Assembly (NCBI GenBank): GCA_951394045.1
Contig: OX595989.1
Location: forward strand, 1,984,001-2,048,000
Reading direction: 5' to 3'
DNA length: 64,000 nt
Origin: Nitzschia sp. DOCU1
Lineage: Eukaryota > Bacillariophyta > Bacillariophyceae > Bacillariales > Bacillariaceae
The notes under the pieces were generated by a model. The model saw nothing but the letters and a program-made list of their open reading frames with translations, was not told the origin of the DNA and did not search any database. The position numbers and the translations under genes were made by a program. Shown here one piece after another: positions 1-10,041 of the stretch (position 1 is the first letter of the stretch; the number at the start of each line of letters is the position of its first letter).

Positions 1-468
1 CACATTCGAGAGTTGATGGTTCCAAGCGAGAGTGGACCACCAAGGCTTGTCGTCCGCTTCATTCGTTCGGAATTGAATTTGGCCGACCCGATGACGAAAA
101 ACGTGACCGAACAGATTCACAAGGATTTGGCGCGCAAGCTAACAAACGGCGGCGTCTCTCACATGATCCGTTCGGCAGTCAACAGGGAGGATGTCGGAAT
201 GGGGTCTTTCAGGACTGGCAACTCGGGACTGAAGATCGACCATTCGAATGTGTCGACTGCACACTACGTCACGACTGTCGTCGGGGCAACGGAACTACAG
301 AAGGTCATGTCAGTGGTAAGATCGGACATGGGACCCGATGGAGAGACACCCCATAGATGTTCATCTGAGACTCTTGGGCAAGATGACGAGGGCTGGGATG
401 ATCTAGAGGACATCCAAGATGATCGGTGGGACATTACAGATGACCGATACTTCGAACTAGTAGACTGA
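1..468 (+). CDS. Ty1/copia retrotransposon pol, C-terminal end (partial)
   Basis: The frame is open from the first base, so the gene enters from the left edge. It carries the end of a Copia-type RNase H domain: a HIREL stretch near the start and the hallmark NLADPMTK motif at about residues 27-34, followed by an acidic tail not needed for the enzyme. In Copia elements this domain degrades the RNA strand of the RNA-DNA hybrid during reverse transcription. Nothing of protease, integrase or reverse transcriptase is visible because it lies outside the window. Copia elements are the commonest retrotransposons in sequenced diatoms (established knowledge). I cannot tell whether the element is complete or active. 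Confidence 0.8.
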   Translation, partial: HIRELMVPSESGPPRLVVRFIRSELNLADPMTKNVTEQIHKDLARKLTNGGVSHMIRSAVNREDVGMGSFRTGNSGLKIDHSNVSTAHYVTTVVGATELQKVMSVVRSDMGPDGETPHRCSSETLGQDDEGWDDLEDIQDDRWDITDDRYFELVD

Positions 469-865
469 AGGAATGACGATCAGAGTCGGTCCTGTGGGAC
501 CATCGAACACGATCAATCGGGTCATTACGAGTACCAAGCGGAAAGAACGTCTAGCACTAGTAGATAATCACAATATTTAGGAGAAGCTTTGAGAGAGGAA
601 ACTTCTGGTGCACCACTAACGAGTATTGTCTAGAGACCTGCTACGAAAAGACTACAGCCGAGCTAGTCAACTACAGTCGAGTTAGTCGAGCAGGAACGCT
701 ACAAGTTACGAGAGATTTCAACAGTCGGAACACCAACTGCGCAGTAATCAATCATGCCCGTTGATTGCATTCGCCGACTGACTCATTGTGGTCGAAGAAG
801 TCGAATTAAAGGCTCATAACCTATTGATAATACAGGCAAACCGCGTACGTGCGAAACGCATCCCC
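469..865. other. Non-coding DNA after Copia pol, possible LTR
   Basis: No credible gene is present. By position this could be the untranslated end and 3' LTR of the Copia element, but without the 5' LTR the boundary cannot be drawn. Imperfect short direct repeats of the type agtcaactacagtcgagt occur at about 660-690. Confidence 0.35.
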
Positions 866-1120
866 GAGCAATTCACTATCACCCGCAACGAGCAATCAAC
901 TAACACTCGTCTCTACCAACTTTTAGGTGCTGAACCCCCACGAGCAATCAACTAGCACCAGATCTGGGTTTTGGCTGTAGGTATCAATGCAGTAGTGTCC
1001 GTACATGACCCGCCCACTCTGAGCAATTCACTATCACCCGCAACGAGCAATCAACTAACACCCGTCTCTACCAACGTTTTAGGTGCTGAACCCCCACGAG
1101 CAATTAACTAACACTAGGTT
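866..1120. repeat. 155-bp satellite, two copies
   Basis: Two copies start at about 866 and 1021 (period 155). Each holds gagcaattcactatcac, cgagcaatcaactaacac and the block ttaggtgctgaaccccc. The same blocks make up the four-copy array at 34.4-35.0 kb (period 151-175), in the same orientation. The end of the second copy runs into a ggtttgggtttgggtgg stretch that the other array also has. Confidence 0.85.
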
Positions 1121-1175
1121 TGGGTTTGGGTGGTATGTACCATTGTTACTTGTCTTGCTTACTCACGACACTATC

Positions 1176-1280
1176 AATGGCCCAGCGGCCTGAGCGCCCG
1201 CCTTACCGCGCCGGTACGATAGAAAATGGAGCGCCAACCAACCCACGCTCCGTTTTCTATCGCTCCCGTGCTACACTTAT
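1176..1280. repeat. 105-bp hairpin element, copy 1
   Basis: This block recurs at 37453-37557 with the same length and only a few substitutions. It contains a 17-nt inverted repeat (arms 1217-1233 and 1246-1262, loop ccaaccaaccca). The only arm mismatch would be a U-G pair in RNA. Upstream of the hairpin, TGGCCCAGCGG fits the tRNA-type box A consensus, and GGTACGATAG at 1213 is a weak box B-like match. A tRNA-derived SINE or a small structured RNA is possible; this is inference. Confidence 0.6.
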
Positions 1281-1509
1281 ACCTAATACCCACTTATCAT
1301 AGCTACTACAGTACGATTTGACTTTTGACCGATCACGCTTGCCGCGCGATGCGGCCGGCCAAGAGCAACATCCAACTCTTTCGCTTCATCGTCATCATCA
1401 CAGTGACCCCCACCAATTTTTTTTGCTTAGCACTCACTCCTCACCAGCAACGACAACAGCAAGTTGAATTGAATCAAAAGAAAAAAGACCAATCGAAGAA
1501 TAAACCAAG

Positions 1510-2822
1510 ATGTCTGACGGGCCTTACGGTAGACACGGCTTCAGCTCCAACCCTGGCTATGGTGGAGGAGCCAGTTACGGTGGCGCGGCGGGAGGTTACT
1601 CGGCACCAAGCTATGGGCAAAGCTACGGAGGGGGTGCATCATACGCTGCACCTGCACCTCAAGACGGCGGATACGGGTCGCAATATGGTGCCTATGGAGG
1701 AACTGAAAGCTATCAGGTAGGTTGTAGTGGTGCTTGGGGGTCGTCTCTATCGGTTACCATGTCATTGCGCTCCGCTGTTGCCTTCACGCAGTGCGCGCAC
1801 GCAATTCCTCGATCGACATCGCGTTACGTGCTGGCAGTACGCCTGTGTCGTAGACTGGTTTGCGAATGGGAATCTGGACCCTCACTTTGTTTCTCATTGT
1901 TTTAAAAATATCATCCCTTCAAATATCTGTTTCGCAGGCTGGCAAAGAAGATGACTCAAAGGGAGCCAAGGGAGGGAAAAAGAGTCTCGCTGTCCAAGCC
2001 CTGAACCAGAATGTCCTACTGTGGGCCGGATTTTTCACGGCATCTTTATTTGTCTATTTCATGCTCTCTGGTGGCGACTTTTCTTTTCTCATGACATACG
2101 GCGCTATGGCTCGGATGTTTGGATTCGGAATCCTAAACCTGAAAACATTCAAAAGCCAAAGGGCAACTGGCGTTTCAATCAAGACTCTGCAGCTGTACTG
2201 CCTCGTCTTCTTCTTCCGACTTACTTCGATCATTCGGCACGAGGGGTACCTGCCCTACGACAAGTCGGGTGATTGGCTGTATCATTTCATTGAGGTCATG
2301 TCGTTGATCTTCACAGCTACGGCGCTTTGGGCTTGCATGGTTCCGTATAAGCACACCTACCAAGCGGATCTGGATAGGTTTGGAGAGCTGCACGTCCCAC
2401 CTGGCTACGGAGCCGTCTACCTCGCTGCACCTATCATGTTGGTGGCGATTTTGGTTCATCCTAATCTCAACGCTGATTTTTTGAGTGACACTGCCTGGAC
2501 GTACGCCATGTATTTGGAATCAGCGGCACTAATTCCCCAGCTTTTCATGTTTCAGAAACAATCGTCGGGTGTAGTGGAACTGCTCACAGCTCACTTCGTG
2601 GCCGCACTGGGATTCGGACGTGTAATGGAATTTTTCTTTTGGATTTACAGCTACCACGAGCTGGCAAATAGCGCGGGCTCCAGACTGCCTGGCTACCTTG
2701 CCCTATTCGCACAATTCGTACAGCTTGTGTTGATGTTGGATTTCTTCTGGTACTACTATCTGGCTGTGAAAAATGCAACTCCTTTGGTACTTCCATCTCA
2801 CACAGGCATGGGTATAGTGTAA
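1510..2822 (+). CDS. ERD2/KDEL-receptor family protein with Gly/Tyr-rich N-terminus
   Basis: Two exons, 1510-1716 and 1938-2822, joined in phase 0 over a 221-bp GT-AG intron, give 363 residues. Exon 1 encodes about 69 residues rich in Gly, Tyr, Ser and Ala (YGGGASYGG-type repeats). Exon 2 carries seven or so hydrophobic segments and the family signature YLESAALIPQLFM (about residue 260), matching ER lumen protein-retaining receptors. These retrieve escaped ER proteins from the Golgi by binding C-terminal KDEL-like signals. Typical receptors are about 210-220 residues, so this one has a long extension before the membrane domain. It may therefore be an ERD2-like paralogue rather than the canonical receptor. 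The start is the first ATG of exon 1. The gene is convergent with the HVA22 gene. Confidence 0.85.
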
Positions 2823-3120
2823 ACGAAAGTAGCACTCGCAATGCGCTGTAGAACTTGCCTCTCCAAATCATTGTTGGTTAGAACAATCTCTGGTGATCGT
2901 ACCGTCAATCTACGAAAGCGGTGCAACAGAAGTTGTGCAAACGAATAATTCACTTCTCTACGCTTAGTCTAGCGCAATCTATCTGCAACCAGATATGTCA
3001 ATGAGTAAAAAGCGATTGATGTAGAGTTCACATGCGGTATAATCGATCACAAAGTGCATCCCTCAACTATTAAAATCGCCGCGCCAATAACAGATATTTC
3101 AACAAGTCTCGACCCCGTCT

Positions 3121-3950
3121 TTATTCATCCTTCTTATTTTCGCCCTTGGCCAAGTTTGCAGCTGCTCCCACAAGTTCTGAAGCGGTTGTTTCAGCCGACT
3201 GGGTACAACATAAATCGAGTAAGCAACATAAGCGATGTCGGCACCCCTGAAACTAGCGAATATCGCGTGCAAGACCTACCTTTTTGGATTCTGCCAACGC
3301 AGCATCGATCCGGCTTTCGCTCTTCTTGAGGAAGTCCTTGAAAAAGCTGTCGTAAAGGAATTTTGCCCCCTTCGTTTGCGGGAGCATGGCCCACAACAAA
3401 AAGGCCAGTTTGAAGGCATAATAGAACGGGATCCAGTAGAGAAGGAAGTCCCTGAAGGTTTCGACGAGCGAGAAGAATGCAAACAGGACCCAGTATACCA
3501 ACCACTGAATGTCATCGCCCTTTGTCTTGGTTTCGATGGTCTCGAACGATTTGAATGCAGGGTAAACGAAGCCTGTGATGCTAGTCAAGACAGAAGCGCC
3601 CACACCAAAGAAGATGATCAACAAGAACACAAAGCCTCCACCTAGTACAAGAAACTCCTTCGGCACCTTCGTGGCAGCCTACAGGAAGAGATGGAGGGGG
3701 AGCGTGCAAAGAGTCAGTCACATTTTCTGGTAAGCAAACACACCGGGATTGTTGCCGATCAACGACGAGATTCACTGCGACTTCTCGACCGGATGTCTCC
3801 CAGAGGCAGGGCGATTGCTTCACCCCCAGGCACTGGGCGGGTCACAATGACTGGCGTCTCTGCCGAACTCACCTCCGCTTGTTGGAGGGCGGGTATCTGG
3901 TCCAATTTACCCCGCAGGACAGCAAGCTTCTCCTTGACAACGTCGGCCAT
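3121..3950 (-). CDS. HVA22/REEP (TB2/DP1) family ER-shaping protein
   Basis: Three exons on the minus strand, 3950-3873, 3678-3280 and 3198-3121, all joined in phase 0, give 184 residues. The introns are 194 and 81 bp with GT-AG ends. Exon 2 contains the TB2/DP1/HVA22 core: a hydrophobic hairpin, then the typical YPAFKSFETIETK segment, WLVYWVLFAFFSLVE, and a second hydrophobic hairpin. Exon 3 is a short charged tail. Family members (Yop1, REEP5/6, plant HVA22) insert into the cytosolic leaflet and curve tubular ER membranes. The start MADVVKEKL is the ATG closest to the domain with a clean splice; an upstream in-frame ATG exists in the same open frame. It is divergent from RPA2, about 655 bp away. 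Confidence 0.9.
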
Positions 3951-4605
3951 ATTTGATGTTTCAATTGAGTTACGAATGAATTCGAACTGCGGTAACAGAT
4001 TGGAAATGGGAACCACTTGCAATGACGCGAACGAACAGTGCGGGCTGCATCATTTACCGCCTGCCCCCAAGCAAGGACGGCCGCTTCCTTCGTTGGTGTC
4101 GCCTGCATGACCAAAGTCGAAAGAACAAGCCTGCCGTCGTGTCAAAGGAAGGAATCATCGAAACGAAAAGATTCTAGGGGAGTTCCCATATTTTATATTT
4201 CCCGTAGGGCCTTTTACGCAAAAAAATGGGGAAATTCTTTGGCGCGGATCTACAAAAGCACACTGTGCTGTACCTATGGCACTCGTTCCCCCAAATACCG
4301 ACTGGCGCTTGGCGGGAGACTTGCTGCGGCGGTAGCCCGCCAGCCCATCTTCGTCTCGTCGCGATCCCGACACCCTTTCTTGGACATAGCTTTCAATCAT
4401 CATCAACAGGCAAACAAGGAGTCACAACACGGATAAGTTGAATTGTTGCATTTGAACACTTTACAACCAGAACACACGAATATAGATTACGGTACGCAAC
4501 TGATATGCGGCGGCAAATACTCCTCATCAGCAATGCTGAATCCAATCCTGCACCCATGATTTTTAGCTCACCCCAGCATTGCTTCGTGTGGCTTGCTCCT
4601 CAGGA
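3951..4605. other. Divergent intergenic region, HVA22 / RPA2
   Basis: No gene is supported here. It must hold the promoters of both flanking genes. A cttgctcctcag acceptor-like sequence ending at 4603, just before the RPA2 ATG, suggests a possible 5' UTR intron. Confidence 0.4.
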
Positions 4606-5424
4606 ATGGACTTTCATGGTGGTGGTGGCGGCGGCGGCGGCTTCGCCGGTGGCTCTTCCCAGGCTGAAACGCCTTCCTCTCAAGGTCGAAATCGTAAATC
4701 TTACGATGAGCAGACTTTGGTACCTGTGACAATTCGTATGATTCGTCGGTCGCAGCCCGATACGGCTGGCGGGGACGGAAGCATGGTGCTGGAGGACGGG
4801 CGCAAGCTGGCGTCGGTTAAGCTTGTCGGTGCAGTCCGCAACGTCGAAGACCATTCGACAAACGTAGTCTACACTCTCGAAGATGGCACCGGCCTCATCG
4901 AAGTGAAGCAGTGGTTGGATCATAACGATTGTTCCGCGCTCCAAGAATTGCGCCAAGAAACACTGAAGGAACACATTTACTTGAAGATCATTGGCACCAT
5001 CAAGGACTATGAGGGCAACAAGATCATCGTCGCGAATTCGGTTCGCCCAATCTCGAGTGGCAACGAAATGACGCACCACATGCTGGAAGTTGTGTACAGC
5101 GGGGAACGCTACAAACGTGCCGACAGCATTGTGGCCGCACCACCAATGCCAATGAACAGTGGCGTCGGTTTTGGCGGACAGCGGGTGACGGCCTCTCACG
5201 GCATTGGCGGTGGGGCTGCTGGGGAAGACCCGCTGAGAGCGGCCGTGCTTCGTGTGTTTGAAACGCTTGACGACAGTGGACAGGGAGTGCATGTACAAGT
5301 CTGTGTGGACGCCTTGAACCAATCTTTCCAAGAGACCGAGGTTCGCAGAATGATTGAGTCACTTTCGGAAGAAGGCCACATATATTCAACCGTCAGCGAT
5401 GATCATTTTCAGTTCGCTCGTTAG
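4606..5424 (+). CDS. RPA2: Replication protein A 32-kDa subunit
   Basis: A single exon encodes 272 residues. Order of parts: a Gly-rich N-terminus with Ser/Gln/Thr residues (about 1-40; in known RPA2 the phosphorylated region), an OB-fold (about 45-165, with VPVTIRMI, VKLVGAVRNVEDHSTNVVYTLEDGTG and IYLKIIGTIKDYEG-like strands), a linker, and a C-terminal winged helix (about 205-272). RPA2 is the middle subunit of the RPA heterotrimer that coats single-stranded DNA in replication and repair. The start is the ATG preceding DFHGGGG; the upstream open frame has no ATG, only a splice-acceptor-like stretch. Length and domain order are as usual for the family. Confidence 0.93.
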   Translation: MDFHGGGGGGGGFAGGSSQAETPSSQGRNRKSYDEQTLVPVTIRMIRRSQPDTAGGDGSMVLEDGRKLASVKLVGAVRNVEDHSTNVVYTLEDGTGLIEVKQWLDHNDCSALQELRQETLKEHIYLKIIGTIKDYEGNKIIVANSVRPISSGNEMTHHMLEVVYSGERYKRADSIVAAPPMPMNSGVGFGGQRVTASHGIGGGAAGEDPLRAAVLRVFETLDDSGQGVHVQVCVDALNQSFQETEVRRMIESLSEEGHIYSTVSDDHFQFAR

Positions 5425-5598
5425 GGGGGCGGTGTGTCGAGTGGTTTAGCACCAAAATCATGAAACGGGATAGCGGGAACTCCATCCTTGAAAAGTATAG
5501 CATCTGTTTTATTCAAACCAATCTTTTTTCGGGTGTGGAACTTCTGACGGTAGGAGTGCAAAGTGAGAGCTAGGTTGTGTAAATTATATTAGAGGAGG

Positions 5599-6434
5599 CT
5601 ATCTGTCGCTATCGGTGAGCACTCGTCCCAACGTTGAAATAATGTCCTCCACAGAAGCGAGAGCTCCGACGCCCACTTCACCGCAAGCGAGGACTTTGAC
5701 TTGCGGGTCCACCACAACAACGCCACCTACTTCATTGTCTCCACCCCTCCTGGCCGCATTCCAAAACGACTTGACCGTGTCTAGCTGGGCTACAGTGAGT
5801 GGATGTTCCCACATTGCCGTGTTCATCGCAGGCGCAAGAACCACTGGCTTTCCAGGTCTTAAACCGTGCCCAAAATCCCAAGCTCGCATCACACACGAAA
5901 GAGTATCGTCACAGAGTCCATGGCTGATTTTGGCAAGGGAATGAGCCGATAATGGTGCGATGACTAATGCATCTGCCCAATCTCTGAGTTGTATATGGAG
6001 AACGGGGTCTCCAATCTCGTTCCAGCCTTTCCATTCATCATCGGCATCTTTCAACAATGTTGTTTCCGGCAAGCGAGATAAATCGTGAGATTCTGTCGCG
6101 AGAAAAACTACCGCGCCTTTAAGGATGCAAATGCACGAAGACGCTTACCCACAACGGAGATTCTAGCAGGAACTTCTTTCGTGAAAGACATCATCTCGGC
6201 CCAATACTGGTGGTTGTATCCGGCGCCTTTGTGCCAAAAATTTTCGCCTCCTTTGGTGAGAACCACTCGAACATTGGCATTGAGTTCGTTGACAAGCTTG
6301 ACAGCTATTTCGGGTCCTTTGATGGCTGCCACGGAGCCAGTCACCCCCAGCACAACATTTTGTACGCGAGTCCGTTTCCGACTGCCACCATCGGTGGCCG
6401 CGGGGTCGTCGCTCCTCACTTTCGATACCAACAT
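5599..6434 (-). CDS. Phosphopantothenoylcysteine decarboxylase
   Basis: Two exons, 6434-6149 and 6092-5599, joined in phase 1 across a 56-bp intron, give 259 residues. This is a flavoprotein of the HFCD family that converts 4'-phosphopantothenoylcysteine to 4'-phosphopantetheine in coenzyme A synthesis. Visible landmarks are the LGVTGSVAA flavin-binding start, GDPVLHIQLRDWAD with the catalytic His, LVIAPLSAHSLAKI, the PAMNTAMW substrate-clamp motif, and LACGEVGVGALAS with the reducing Cys near the C-terminus. The order matches plant HAL3/CoaC. The start is the first in-frame ATG (MLVSKV); the frame extends slightly upstream without another ATG. The N-terminus is hydrophobic only briefly, so targeting is unclear. 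Confidence 0.93.
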
Positions 6435-6873
6435 GATGCACGTAAACAAAACAAACAGAGACAAAATGTTGTTGAGTGATGAGCCTCGGCTTCATTGATT
6501 TTCATGCACAAAACATCACAAACAAAAAGAAAAAGAAGATCCCGCCGCCTGCGCCCAACAGTGGGGCTGCCACGCTCGATGCGCGCTGGCCCACTACGTG
6601 GTACGGACGGTAATCTACACTAACTGTACTTTAACGCCAGCCGCTTTCGCTCGACCATAAACGGTCCGTTTCTGCAAATACGATGTCATTGCTGACCGTC
6701 ATTTCAGGCAAAGAGTTGACTGCCACAGCAGACAGTCTTCTTACAATCTTGACATCAGTGCTTTCATCTTCGTCACGGAGATAGCAAGTTACCGCGTAGT
6801 GGGCCTTTGGCGTTGCGCAACTAAGATTAGCCCGAACGAGAGGACTAAACTGCTACGGGGCGACAGAGCCACA
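6435..6873. other. Divergent intergenic region
   Basis: This lies between the decarboxylase and the metallo-beta-lactamase genes and should contain both promoters. I see no gene or repeat in it. Confidence 0.4.
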
Positions 6874-9201
6874 ATGGAGGCCCCTTACGACGACGCGGGC
6901 TATTTAGGGAGCAGATTTAGAGAGTGGCGACATAACCCCTGTTTGATGCAACCAGTCTCGTTGATGTTCTTGCTGCTTTTTGGGGTGTTCATGCTAATAA
7001 CCCTCCTCTTGCAAGCACCTACTCTTTTGCTTGGACTTCTGCTCTCTCCCGTTCTGACGCGTTCGAGCTGGTATGTACAATTCTTGTACAGCTGGGATAT
7101 AGCAAAAAATATCCACCTCTTTCTGATAAGATCGTCCAGAAAGCCGCCGAAAGCGGACGACAAAAATCGTGGCTTTCATTCTCGCACCGTTGAGCAGCGA
7201 GTTGAGGTTGTTCCAGGTCGCGTTGCCATTCATCCAATCCCCCAGTTCCTCGACAATTTGGGCTACCTCATAGTTTGCGTTCCGAAGTCGAAGGCAGAAA
7301 AGAAGAAGGACGTCGTCATAACCGTGGACGACCAAGCAGAGTCTATTATAGGGATTATGGTCGATTGCGGAGAGGCCTCTGCAACCATTCGCATGATCGA
7401 ATTGATAGAGCAGCAGCATTACGGGAAAAAGAAAATCCAAATACATGCTATTCTGTGCACCCATAGACACCACGATCACGTTTCGGGAAATGCCGAGCTA
7501 ATGTCGCACGAAATGGGCAGTGCAATTTCACGAGTGTATTCTGGTGCCGTCGAACGTGCACCGAAAACTTCGCATCCGCTCGTCAATGGGGAGAAACTTG
7601 ACCTTCCGAAATCGGGCTCAAATGACATGAATGAATTGGTGGCAATCGAGGCAGTGGCTGTTCCTGCTCATACTCGTGGGAGTCTCGTGTACCGTCTAAG
7701 CTGCAAAGAACCGAACCAGCCGGAATTCCTATTCACTGGCGACACCTTATTCAGTGCGGGTGCCGGAGTCCCTTTCGAAGCGGACGTGGGCAGCGAGACC
7801 GAGGGGCAACTCAACCAGAGCCACGGAAACACCTTTTTCCGAGCCAACCTGGGTCAATATGCGATGGAACGATGTTTTGCTGAAATTCTGAGTCGAGCAA
7901 TGCCAGATGGTGGCGTTGACAGCTCAGTCACCGAGAAAATGCTCATTTTCCCTGGCCACGAATATACTGCAGAGCTTTTGGCAAGACAATTTCACGGTTC
8001 ACTTAACGAGGCCTGCCGATGGAAAAATTTCGTGCCACGAGATTTTTTCGACACTGTATCCCATCTGTATGTGGCACTGCATCGGCGGTCCCTTCCCCAC
8101 AACAGTGGAAAGTTACTACTTGTTCCATCTACGCTTAGCCGCGAAATTCGGATTAGTCCACACTTCCGATCTTTGCGAAGATCTGGTGAGCTCGTTGTTC
8201 GAGCAATTTCTTTCTGGTACGACAATTTTTGCAAGGACAAGCAAGACGTGTCGAAAGTTGATTCGAGGGACGAAACTCCACTTTCCAATGAGCCGCCAAC
8301 GAAAACTACCACTACGCTTCGAAAATGGAATGTACACGCCGACGAGGTTCGACAAGACGTTTTCACTACGCTTTACACATCCGACTTGGATTCCTTGATC
8401 GACGATCTCATGTCAGGTGCGGTCACCAACGAGGAAGCAGCACGTCGACTGAGAGGTGCGACGTCAAAATTGGAAGACGCCGTTGTGAACAAGCGAGCGA
8501 TCCCAGGGTTTGTGCCCTCAGACAAGAGCATATATCGAGGAATCTCCGGACTTGTATTGCTAGGCTCTCCGCCCTCTGCAATGTGTCTCGCCGATAGCAG
8601 GACCATGAAGCTGCCTCCCCCAATCGACTCGAACAGCGATCGAATTATGATCAGTATGAAACGACTGATACTTGTCCTTGGGCGACTAGGTCTAACAAAC
8701 AGTTCTGACGGGAATGTTTCCGTCATGATAAAGCAGCTTTGGAAAGAAGCAAATCATTTTATAACTGACGACAATGGTCCAAGTGACGTCGAATCGACCC
8801 ACAAGGATGAAATCGAGTTGGGAATCTTGAAATGGGTCATTTATGGGGTCCCTTCAAACCAGCCTTCATGGTTCTCGAAAGTTTGTTGCATGCCTTGCTC
8901 CAAAGTCCCAGAAGAAAGAAAGTTCCCCGATCATCCCATCTCAAAGATGAAACGGAAGGTCGGAGACTTAGTTTCACACGACGTTTTGACATGTGCACTT
9001 TGCCGAACAGCAACGGGATGCATCCTAATCAAGAGTGAAAAAGAAGAAGAGAAGAAGAAAACTAAAGAACCGGGGCCTGATAGGCTTGAATTTCCGTCCA
9101 GGGAAACTCGCTCCTTCAATTCTTTCGCCGACTATGCCCGTGATAGCGGCGCCCTTGAGATGATGGGAGGCCTTGCGAGCTTGCTGAAGGAGCACGAGTG
9201 A
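6874..9201 (+). CDS. Membrane-anchored glyoxalase II-like metallo-beta-lactamase
   Basis: A single exon encodes 775 residues. After a short head comes a hydrophobic stretch (about 28-62) that should anchor the protein in a membrane. Then follows a metallo-beta-lactamase fold: THRHHDHVSG at about 195-204 is the zinc-binding HxHxDH motif, FTGDTLFSAG lies near 290, and FPGHEYT near 362 is the glyoxalase II signature. Glyoxalase II hydrolyses S-D-lactoylglutathione; I infer a hydrolase of that type. Family members are usually about 250-300 residues, so the roughly 400-residue C-terminal half is extra. It is rich in Ser and charged residues, with a Cys pair (LTCALCRT) near the end, and I recognise no domain in it. 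The start is the ATG before EAPYDD; the upstream open frame has no ATG. Confidence 0.85.
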   Translation: MEAPYDDAGYLGSRFREWRHNPCLMQPVSLMFLLLFGVFMLITLLLQAPTLLLGLLLSPVLTRSSWYVQFLYSWDIAKNIHLFLIRSSRKPPKADDKNRGFHSRTVEQRVEVVPGRVAIHPIPQFLDNLGYLIVCVPKSKAEKKKDVVITVDDQAESIIGIMVDCGEASATIRMIELIEQQHYGKKKIQIHAILCTHRHHDHVSGNAELMSHEMGSAISRVYSGAVERAPKTSHPLVNGEKLDLPKSGSNDMNELVAIEAVAVPAHTRGSLVYRLSCKEPNQPEFLFTGDTLFSAGAGVPFEADVGSETEGQLNQSHGNTFFRANLGQYAMERCFAEILSRAMPDGGVDSSVTEKMLIFPGHEYTAELLARQFHGSLNEACRWKNFVPRDFFDTVSHLYVALHRRSLPHNSGKLLLVPSTLSREIRISPHFRSLRRSGELVVRAISFWYDNFCKDKQDVSKVDSRDETPLSNEPPTKTTTTLRKWNVHADEVRQDVFTTLYTSDLDSLIDDLMSGAVTNEEAARRLRGATSKLEDAVVNKRAIPGFVPSDKSIYRGISGLVLLGSPPSAMCLADSRTMKLPPPIDSNSDRIMISMKRLILVLGRLGLTNSSDGNVSVMIKQLWKEANHFITDDNGPSDVESTHKDEIELGILKWVIYGVPSNQPSWFSKVCCMPCSKVPEERKFPDHPISKMKRKVGDLVSHDVLTCALCRTATGCILIKSEKEEEKKKTKEPGPDRLEFPSRETRSFNSFADYARDSGALEMMGGLASLLKEHE

Positions 9202-9249
9202 AGTTCGTTTCCTTGTAGAGCATAACACGCGTCCTGCTGATATGAGTCA

Positions 9250-10041
9250 CTATAATCGGGCCTGTCGTAACGCGCACTTAACAAAATCGCGTATTTCCTC
9301 TATGTATTCCTTTTCGTGTTTCATCAGGTGAGCGCAATGAGCCGATGCAGACCAGCTCCTGCTTGAAATTGGACCCCGCAGATTGATCGCTCGATATCGA
9401 ATTATATCACTTATTTTCTCTTGATCTGATAAACCGTCGTCCAGAGAGAAAAGATACAGTTGGTAGATGTCTAACTGGTCTTCCTTCATAAAGTTGAAAA
9501 ATTCTTTGTTCCGCTCTTTGCGCAGTTGTCTCAGTTGGTGATTCTCTCCCTTGAAAACCCAAGGTCCGCATCGACGGCTCACCAAAGATCTTTCTTCTTC
9601 AGAACAATGATCTAGTGCTCGGGCCAGGACAGAAGCATCATCCCCAAACCACGCTGGACAGGAATCAAAGACAACACCTCTAATATTTTTTCTCAACCGC
9701 GCATTCGACCCTTGATTTAATGAAGTTGCGTCCAAAATGCGACGAACGTACTCCCACAAGAAGCATCCACCATTCGAGAATACATGAAACATGACGACTG
9801 GGGCATCAATGCTTTTGATGGCACTGATTGTCTCAAGGGCGATTAGCTCCATTTCCATTTGGTCCGACCTTTCCCGGCTACGGGGGGCGTAGGTTGCTTC
9901 AACTATAGCGATCGGTGTCGGGATAATAGGCAGCACTCTTAACCCCAATTGTTCGTATACAGAAATATATCGATTGAGGAGACGGCGCTGACATCCTAGC
10001 CATCCCCCCATTACCACCAGTGGCTTTGCAGAGACAGACAT
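9250..10041 (-). CDS. TMEM53/DUF829-like alpha/beta hydrolase
   Basis: A single exon encodes 263 residues. The order fits the TMEM53 (DUF829) family: PLVVMGGWLGCQRR at the start, FHVFSNGG around residue 100 in the place of the nucleophile elbow, GVVFDSCPAWF around 150, and near the C-terminus SWSASAHCAHLMKHEKEY, the family's conserved Ser-x-His region. The nucleophile position reads S-N-G in a variant of GxSxG, so catalysis is not certain. Human TMEM53 sits in the nuclear envelope; function in algae is unknown. The start is the first ATG; the open frame reaches further only through a TTG codon. It is convergent with the preceding gene at 48 bp spacing. Confidence 0.8.
   Translation of the reverse strand: MSVSAKPLVVMGGWLGCQRRLLNRYISVYEQLGLRVLPIIPTPIAIVEATYAPRSRERSDQMEMELIALETISAIKSIDAPVVMFHVFSNGGCFLWEYVRRILDATSLNQGSNARLRKNIRGVVFDSCPAWFGDDASVLARALDHCSEEERSLVSRRCGPWVFKGENHQLRQLRKERNKEFFNFMKEDQLDIYQLYLFSLDDGLSDQEKISDIIRYRAINLRGPISSRSWSASAHCAHLMKHEKEYIEEIRDFVKCALRQARL

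Noticed and set aside
1325..1720. 131-codon plus-strand frame over exon 1 of the ERD2-like gene
   Set aside because: It overlaps the Gly/Tyr-rich exon in another frame, has no domain, and its sequence is explained by the shadow of that exon.
5599..6434. Single-exon reading of the two decarboxylase frames as separate genes
   Set aside because: Each half lacks essential motifs, and a 56-bp GT-AG intron joins them into one complete enzyme.
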